Assembly (NCBI GenBank): GCA_017410745.1
Contig: JAFPPJ010000466.1
Coordinates: 1 to 11,502 of the forward strand
DNA from: Oscillospiraceae bacterium
GTDB lineage: Bacteria > Bacillota > Clostridia > Oscillospirales > Ruminococcaceae
Reading direction: 5' to 3'
Length of the DNA: 11,502 nucleotides
The position numbers were made by a program, and so were the translations under genes. Below, piece after piece: positions 6,846 through 11,502 of the stretch. The notes below the pieces were generated by a model, which had not been told where the DNA came from, ran no database searches, and saw only the letters and a program-made list of their open reading frames with translations. Position 1 is the stretch's first letter. Every line of letters begins with the position of its first letter.

Positions 6846-7532
6846 TTACTTTTCTAAATACTTATAGCAAGCAGCTGCAAGCGCACCGCCTGCAAGAGGC
6901 CCGACGATGAATACCCACAGAGCAGCGATAGGAGCCATATTGCCGGATATAGCGGCAAATACTGCAGGTCCTATGCTTCTTGCAGGATTGACCGATGTGC
7001 CGGTGAGACCGATACCGAGTATGTGTACGAGTACCAGCGACAGACCTATCACAAGACCGCCGAACGAACCGTGAGATGCCTTCTTCGATGTCACGCCGAG
7101 TATAGCCATGACAAATACGAATGTGAGCACGATCTCAACTACCAGACCCACGAGCGGGTTGCCGTGGACACCGCCAAGACCGTTTGCACCAAAGCCGCCG
7201 GTCTCATCAGTCACACCACCAAGTCCGAATATGATCGCAAGTATGCCCGAACCTGCCAGTGCGCCGAGACACTGTGCCACAACATAGCTTATGAATTCCT
7301 TCACATCCATGCCGCCGGATATCAGTACCGCGAGCGATACCGCGGGATTGATATGGCAGCCCGATATATTGCCGATGCTGTACGCCATCGCAACTATCAC
7401 AAGTCCGAATGCAAGTGCCGTCAGGATATATCCGCAGCCGTTCGCCGCATCACATCCAACAAGCATCGCAGTGCCGCAGCCTAATGTAACAAGTACACAC
7501 GTTCCGATAAATTCAGCAATATACTTTTTCAT
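6846..7532 (-). CDS. aqpZ: Aquaporin, water-selective AqpZ type
   Basis: A six-helix channel of the MIP family in the cytoplasmic membrane, 228 residues (AqpZ is about 231). Both pore half-helices are intact: SGCHINPAV (57-65) and TGTSVNPARS (177-186). The four residues of the aromatic/arginine filter match E. coli AqpZ by position: F42, H170, T179 and R185. This narrow filter indicates water rather than glycerol transport. Hydrophobic segments at roughly 5-26, 34-56, 80-104, 127-148, 158-177 and 201-222 make up the six spans. The start is preceded by AGGGGGAG with a 6-base spacer. The gene lies 58 bases after the large repeat-protein gene, with a hairpin between, and has its own terminator 6 bases after the stop. 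No clear promoter is visible, so it may be read together with the upstream gene. Confidence 0.95.
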   Translation of the reverse strand: MKKYIAEFIGTCVLVTLGCGTAMLVGCDAANGCGYILTALAFGLVIVAMAYSIGNISGCHINPAVSLAVLISGGMDVKEFISYVVAQCLGALAGSGILAIIFGLGGVTDETGGFGANGLGGVHGNPLVGLVVEIVLTFVFVMAILGVTSKKASHGSFGGLVIGLSLVLVHILGIGLTGTSVNPARSIGPAVFAAISGNMAPIAALWVFIVGPLAGGALAAACYKYLEK

Positions 7533-7554
7533 GCATATCTCCCCCTCGTTGTAG

Positions 7555-7583
7555 TATCGTCGGAGGGATATCCTCCGACGATA
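7555..7583 (-). other. Perfect 12-bp hairpin between the large repeat-protein gene and aqpZ
   Basis: TATCGTCGGAGG and its exact complement CCTCCGACGATA flank a 5-base loop (GATAT on the plus strand, ATATC on the minus strand), and a further G-T pair could extend the stem. It starts 7 bases after the stop of the large gene and ends 8 bases before the aquaporin ribosome binding site. No T-run follows on either strand, so it is not a standard intrinsic terminator. It may protect a 3' end, mark a processing site, act as an operator, or end transcription inefficiently. Confidence 0.6.
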
Positions 7584-7590
7584 TCCGTCA

Positions 7591-10500
7591 TTACTTTATG
7601 AGCCTGTTTCCGCACTCCATGCAGAACTTAGCGTTCTCATTGGGTATCTTTGCACCGCACTGGTCGCAGAATTTCAGCTTAAGGCCACCCTCGGGCTTCT
7701 TTTCCTCAGGCTTAGCTTCGGGCTTCTTCTCCTCAGGCTTAGCTTCGGGCTTCTTCTCCTCGGGCTTTGCTTCGGGCTTCTTCTCCTCGGGCTTAGCTTC
7801 GGGCTTCTTCTCCTCGGGTTTTGCCTCGGGCTTCTTCTCCTCGGGCTTTGCCTCAGGCTTCTTTTCCTCGGGCTTGGACAGCGGCTTTACCTCGGGAATG
7901 GGAGCAACGACCACCTGAATGGGCTTGAATTCCTTCTTGACAACAGGCTTTTCATCCTTCTTGTCTTCGGGCTTCTTCTCCTCGGCCTTCTTCTCCTCGG
8001 GCTTGATCTCAGGCTTGGGCTCTTCCTTCTTCTCCTTAGCCTTGCGCTCCTCTTCCTCAGCCTTTCTCCTTGCAGCCTCTATGGAGAGACGCTCATTTTC
8101 AAGCTCACGCTGCTTTTCTTCAGCGATCTTCTTGATCTCCTCTGCTCTTCTGATATTGACCTCGGTCTTGTCATCCTGCATCTTCTTGAGCAGCTTGTTG
8201 AGAGCAGATGCCACAGCTTCGATCATCTTGCCGGGGATAACAGCCTTGTTCACAGGCAGCTCATGCTTCTTGCCTTCCTTGTCAACGAGCTCAAAGGTCT
8301 GCTTGAGCAGTCCGCTCTTGCCTTCAAAGCGCTCGATCTTATCGACTGCTACCTGACCCATGCCGCCCTTTGCATTGTAGAAGAAGTTGTCAAGGGTAAG
8401 CATATATGCTTCTTCAGTATGACCTGCATTGCTCTCATAGATGAGTATCGCAGGCTCAAACTCTCCTACGCTCGCAAATCCGCCGGTCTTGGATGTGCAT
8501 GCCTCATAGTAGTTAGCAAATATCGTAGCGCCCTTCTCATTGTTGAGATAGAATACGCTGTCTCTTGCACCGTCTGCAAGGAGCCATTCGCTGAGCTTGC
8601 GGACATACTCGTCGCGCTCTGCGTTCTTGGTATTGGTTATCTGCAGTTTGCACTTGTTGATGTATTCCTTCTTGTCATCATCGCCTATATCCATCTCGTT
8701 GATGTCCTTGATAAGCTCATCGCACTGATATTCGGAGAAGGAACGGAGATTCTTGCACTTCTTGTCAAGCGCAAGACGGTCAGCTTCGCGTATCTTGGCG
8801 TTGACCTTGGTGATCTGACGCTGGAGAGTATCATCGGGAGCCTTGACCTCGTTCTTTTCGATCTTCTCACGAAGCACGATAAGGTCTACACGGCTCATAG
8901 CGCCGATATTCTGTGTCAGCTTGGAGTAGTACTCCACATAGCGCAGCTGCATCACATCGTTGAGCTTGTTGATGTAGTCCTGAGCCTGGCCTATGCTGTA
9001 GCTGCCGTCATGAACAGCGCCCTGGATCTTGTTCTTTATCTCGAGCAGCTTTTCGAGATCTGCCTTGTCACAGCCTGCAACGATCTCGTCGAGCTCCTTC
9101 TTAGCGAGGTATTCCTCTCTCTCCTCGCACTTCTTGTATACTTCCTCGTAGTTCTTGGGATCGAGAGTAGGTCTGCGCTTTTCAAGGCTGTCGATGAACT
9201 TGTCGAGCTGCTCTCTGTCGAGGGAGTCGATCTCCTTCATCTGCTTGTCGAATTCTTCCTTGTCAAGCTTCTTGAGACGGTTGTCGATCTGATCTACATA
9301 GGGCTTGCCGGGTTCTGCATACTCGGGAACTTCTGCTATCTTCTTCTTCATTTCAAGCAGCTTGTCCTTGGGAGAACCGGAAATATTCCTGCACAGCTCC
9401 GACAGCTCTGTCTTGATGAGCTCTGCCGAACGCTTGTCTATCTGCTCGATATACTTTGTGGAGAGCTCCTTGTCGAATGCACCGTCTGCAAGCGCCTCCT
9501 TCAGCTTTGCCAGCTCATTTCTCGGAGTCTTGTCTATGTTCTTGCACAGGGACTCGAGTTCAGCCTTCATCAGACTGATCTCCTTGCTGTGGATCTTTTC
9601 AAACGCAGCCTTGGTATTCTCTTCCTTGAAGCCGAGTTCCTTGATCTGTGCCGTGAGCTTTTCGAGCTCTTCCTTCTTGAGCTTGTCGATATCCTTTGTA
9701 AGCTCGTTCACCTTATCGGTCTCGATCTTGTCTATCCTCTTGTCAAGCTTCTCGGTATACTTCTTCACATACTCTGCATCGTACTTGTCATTGCCAAGCT
9801 TGCCCCTGAGCTCTTCAACGCCCTTCTTGTCAAGGGTATCGATGCTCTTGCAGAGGTCATCCACTTCCTTGCGGTAAAGCTCTGCTCTTCTGTCAGCAGC
9901 AGCAGCGAATGCAGACTTTGTGAGCTCCTCGGGGAACCTGTCGTCTACCAGCTTCTTCTCGAGCTCATCGAGCTTCTCGAAGGACATGGTCTTGACATCC
10001 TTTGCAAGCTCATCTATCTCTGCCTTGAGGAGTGCCTTCTCGCGCTCCTTAGTGAGAGGCAGATACTTCTCGTTTATCTCAGTGGGATACTTGCCGCTCT
10101 TGAGTATGCCGACGATCTCATCAAGTGCCTTCTTGTCCATCGTGGGGATGGTCTCGCACTTCTTGATGAATTCGGCATTTTCGATCTCAACGACTCTTGC
10201 ATCGAGCTTGGGCACATACTTGTCCGTGATGGACTTTCTGAATTTGCCTTCGGATATCACCTTGCGCAGCTCCTCTATCTTTGCCTTGTCGGCAGAAGCT
10301 ATCGCACCGAATATCTTCGCAGCCTCGTCCTCTTCTATCGCAAGCTTTCTTGCAGCAATCTTCTTGCTGTATGCAGCCTTCAGGGCATCGCGGCACTTCA
10401 CGCCTTCAAGCTTCTTCTCTATGTCGGAGAGCTTTGCCTTGTCGGCGGTGTCTATGCCTGCGCATGCGCTTTCGAGTTCCTTGCGTGCAAATCCGTCTCT

Positions 10501-11502
10501 TGCATCGTTTATCTTAGCGGTATAGTGTCTGCAGAACATCTTGTCGTACCCGCCCTCGGCAAGCTTCTTTTCGAGCTCGTCTGCCTTGTGTGCATCGGGT
10601 ATCGTCGAGAATGCACCGCTCAGTTCCTTGAGCTGTGCGGAGAGATCTGCGCTCTCTATCTTCTTGATATAGGGAGCGGCGATAGTCTCATCGCACTCCT
10701 CCGCTATCTTCTTCTTGAGCGCAGCAAGCTCTGTCCTTGACTTGTTCTGCATACCGAAGGTCAGCTGCTTTATGCTGTTCTCCTCGGCATCGTTCATGGC
10801 TACGCGCACCTTGATAAGATACTTTGAAGCAGTCTTCCTGTCAAGCTTCATATCATAGATGTATCTGCGCAGCTTCTTGAGCTCATCCATCGAAAGAGCG
10901 GAGAGGTCATCGCATTCCTCTATCAGCTTCTTTTCGTTCTCCTGAGCCTTGTTCATCTCCTCCACCGAAGCAAATACCGTACCGTTGTATGTACGCTCGC
11001 TCTCCTCAGCCCTGGAGATATATTCGGTAAGCTCATCTATCGCAGACAGATTTTTTATCTTGTATCTGCCTGCAGCCTTCATCATCTCGCCGAGTATGAC
11101 CTTGGCCTTTGCAGGCGCCACGACAGTCTCGCCCTTATCGTTCTTCGCATCGTCCGGCATATATGCCTTGCCGATATAGTCCGAAAGTTCCTTGAAGGGA
11201 AGTGCATCAACGCCCCAGTAGCCCGAGATGTTCTCGACATTCTCCGCATCAGCAGGCGAAAGTGCCCTTGCAAGATTGAATACCGCGCCTGTTGCGGGAC
11301 GCACGCTCAGCAGAGGAACAATGTCCTTCTTCAGGGTCTCGATATCAGCATCAGAGCCCTCAATCACAGCGAGCGCATCCATGAACTTAGCCTTGTCTGC
11401 AGGTGCATACTTGAAGCCGTAGTCGTTCTTCTCGGATACGTTCTTCCTGAACTGATCCTCAAGCTCCTCAAGGGTCTTCCTGCCCTCATACGACTTGTAG
11501 TC
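7591..11502 (-). CDS. Giant helical-repeat protein with C-terminal zinc ribbon, 5' end beyond the window
   Basis: The reading frame is open from the right edge to TAA at 7593, at least 1303 codons. The first ATG in the window (11382) is internal, because the 40 codons before it are open and of the same character. Numbering from the edge: residues 1-196 are an unrecognised, partly helical leader. Residues 197-965 are about fifteen degenerate units with a 51-residue period. Residues 966-1110 form a compact beta-rich domain (VFYLNNEKG, AILIYES, EEAYMLTLDNFFYNAKGG), perhaps PH-like. Residues 1112-1160 are a charged helix. Residues 1161-1272 are Pro/Glu/Lys linker with seven 9-residue repeats. Residues 1278-1303 are a C-x2-C-x11-C-x2-C zinc ribbon (FCDQCG and FCMECG). 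No membrane segment is seen. It is probably a cytoplasmic scaffold or long-reach tether, but this is inference and I know of no named family. Lysine is mostly AAG. The next gene is aqpZ. Confidence 0.9.
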   Translation of the reverse strand, partial: DYKSYEGRKTLEELEDQFRKNVSEKNDYGFKYAPADKAKFMDALAVIEGSDADIETLKKDIVPLLSVRPATGAVFNLARALSPADAENVENISGYWGVDALPFKELSDYIGKAYMPDDAKNDKGETVVAPAKAKVILGEMMKAAGRYKIKNLSAIDELTEYISRAEESERTYNGTVFASVEEMNKAQENEKKLIEECDDLSALSMDELKKLRRYIYDMKLDRKTASKYLIKVRVAMNDAEENSIKQLTFGMQNKSRTELAALKKKIAEECDETIAAPYIKKIESADLSAQLKELSGAFSTIPDAHKADELEKKLAEGGYDKMFCRHYTAKINDARDGFARKELESACAGIDTADKAKLSDIEKKLEGVKCRDALKAAYSKKIAARKLAIEEDEAAKIFGAIASADKAKIEELRKVISEGKFRKSITDKYVPKLDARVVEIENAEFIKKCETIPTMDKKALDEIVGILKSGKYPTEINEKYLPLTKEREKALLKAEIDELAKDVKTMSFEKLDELEKKLVDDRFPEELTKSAFAAAADRRAELYRKEVDDLCKSIDTLDKKGVEELRGKLGNDKYDAEYVKKYTEKLDKRIDKIETDKVNELTKDIDKLKKEELEKLTAQIKELGFKEENTKAAFEKIHSKEISLMKAELESLCKNIDKTPRNELAKLKEALADGAFDKELSTKYIEQIDKRSAELIKTELSELCRNISGSPKDKLLEMKKKIAEVPEYAEPGKPYVDQIDNRLKKLDKEEFDKQMKEIDSLDREQLDKFIDSLEKRRPTLDPKNYEEVYKKCEEREEYLAKKELDEIVAGCDKADLEKLLEIKNKIQGAVHDGSYSIGQAQDYINKLNDVMQLRYVEYYSKLTQNIGAMSRVDLIVLREKIEKNEVKAPDDTLQRQITKVNAKIREADRLALDKKCKNLRSFSEYQCDELIKDINEMDIGDDDKKEYINKCKLQITNTKNAERDEYVRKLSEWLLADGARDSVFYLNNEKGATIFANYYEACTSKTGGFASVGEFEPAILIYESNAGHTEEAYMLTLDNFFYNAKGGMGQVAVDKIERFEGKSGLLKQTFELVDKEGKKHELPVNKAVIPGKMIEAVASALNKLLKKMQDDKTEVNIRRAEEIKKIAEEKQRELENERLSIEAARRKAEEEERKAKEKKEEPKPEIKPEEKKAEEKKPEDKKDEKPVVKKEFKPIQVVVAPIPEVKPLSKPEEKKPEAKPEEKKPEAKPEEKKPEAKPEEKKPEAKPEEKKPEAKPEEKKPEAKPEEKKPEGGLKLKFCDQCGAKIPNENAKFCMECGNRLIK
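7687..7875 (-). repeat. Seven tandem 27-bp repeats coding KPEEKKPEA
   Basis: Seven head-to-tail in-frame copies of a 27-bp unit encode KPEEKKPEA; the last ends in PEG. Copies differ only at a few mostly third-position bases, so the array is young or homogenised. It makes an extended, charged linker before the zinc ribbon. Less regular relatives (KPEEKKAEEKKPEDKK) lie further upstream in the gene. Such arrays commonly vary in copy number by slippage. Confidence 0.95.
8608..10914 (-). repeat. About fifteen degenerate 51-residue (153-bp) protein repeats
   Basis: Aligning the large protein on itself gives unit starts at residues 197, 248, 296, 347, 398, 449, 500, 551, 602, 653, 704, 755, 808, 863 and 916 (numbered from the right window edge). 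From 296 to 755 every step is exactly 51 residues. Taking the start as 0, the conserved positions are Cys or a substitute at 0, Ile or Val at +3, a hydrophobic residue at +11, +14 and +18, Tyr near +31 and Arg near +38. Examples are CKSIDTLDKKGVEEL (551) and CKNIDKTPRNELAKL (653). The pattern suggests a short helix, a loop and a long helix per unit, stacked into a rod. Identity between units is low, so this is an old protein repeat, not a recent DNA duplication. Confidence 0.8.

Noticed and set aside
7598..8356. Plus-strand frames with serine/phenylalanine/glycine repeats
   Set aside because: They are reverse readings of the KPEEKKPEA array and the charged coil. The repeat pattern is explained fully by the minus-strand gene.
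8263..10740. Very long plus-strand open frame (825 codons) opposite the large repeat gene
   Set aside because: It is the antisense shadow of a lysine/glutamate/leucine-rich gene whose codon bias (AAG, GAG, CTT, CTC) avoids stops on the other strand. Its translation is a featureless Leu/Val/Cys-rich string with no motifs, and no binding site precedes it.
11380..11382. ATG at 11382 as the start of the large gene
   Set aside because: The frame stays open for all 40 codons to the right edge with similar charged, helical composition, and no purine-rich binding site precedes this ATG (the upstream bases read GACAAGGCTAAGTTC). The gene is treated as truncated by the window.

Overview
The window reads as chromosome of a Gram-positive, Clostridia-type bacterium. 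A Ruminococcus-like or other Oscillospiraceae genome is my best guess, inferred from the clostridial OGG-type glycosylase, a long FtsA-like protein, purine-rich ribosome binding sites, moderately high G+C and heavy AAG use for lysine. Every gene I can support is on the minus strand, so transcription runs from position 11502 towards position 1.

Layout in transcription order. (1) 11502-7591: the 3' part of a very large gene, at least 1303 codons, whose start lies outside the window. It encodes an unrecognised leader, about fifteen degenerate 51-residue helical repeats, a small beta-rich domain, a charged coil, seven 9-residue Pro/Glu/Lys repeats and a C-terminal zinc ribbon. (2) A perfect 12-bp hairpin, then an AqpZ-type aquaporin (7532-6846) ending at a strong intrinsic terminator (6839-6801). 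(3) Only five bases past that terminator, a tight five-gene cluster: recG helicase, an FtsA-like actin-fold ATPase with a long non-standard C-terminus, purine nucleoside phosphorylase, a small metallophosphoesterase with altered active-site motifs, and an OGG-type 8-oxoguanine DNA glycosylase. Gaps range from 17 bases to a 4-base overlap. (4) After about 80 bases, an AT-rich gene (about 33% G+C by hand count) starts at 351 and runs off the left edge. It looks like recently acquired accessory DNA.

The recG cluster combines DNA repair and replication restart (RecG, Ogg), purine salvage (PNP), a division or polarity ATPase and a phosphoesterase. Co-transcription is well supported by spacing, but a shared function is only inference. 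The most unusual items are the large repeat protein with its exact 51-residue register, the FtsA-like protein with beta-grasp-like extensions, the metallophosphoesterase lacking canonical histidines, and the terminator abutting the recG start codon. I found no RNA genes, CRISPR arrays, insertion sequences or plus-strand genes. No gene-free stretch exceeds 300 bases.
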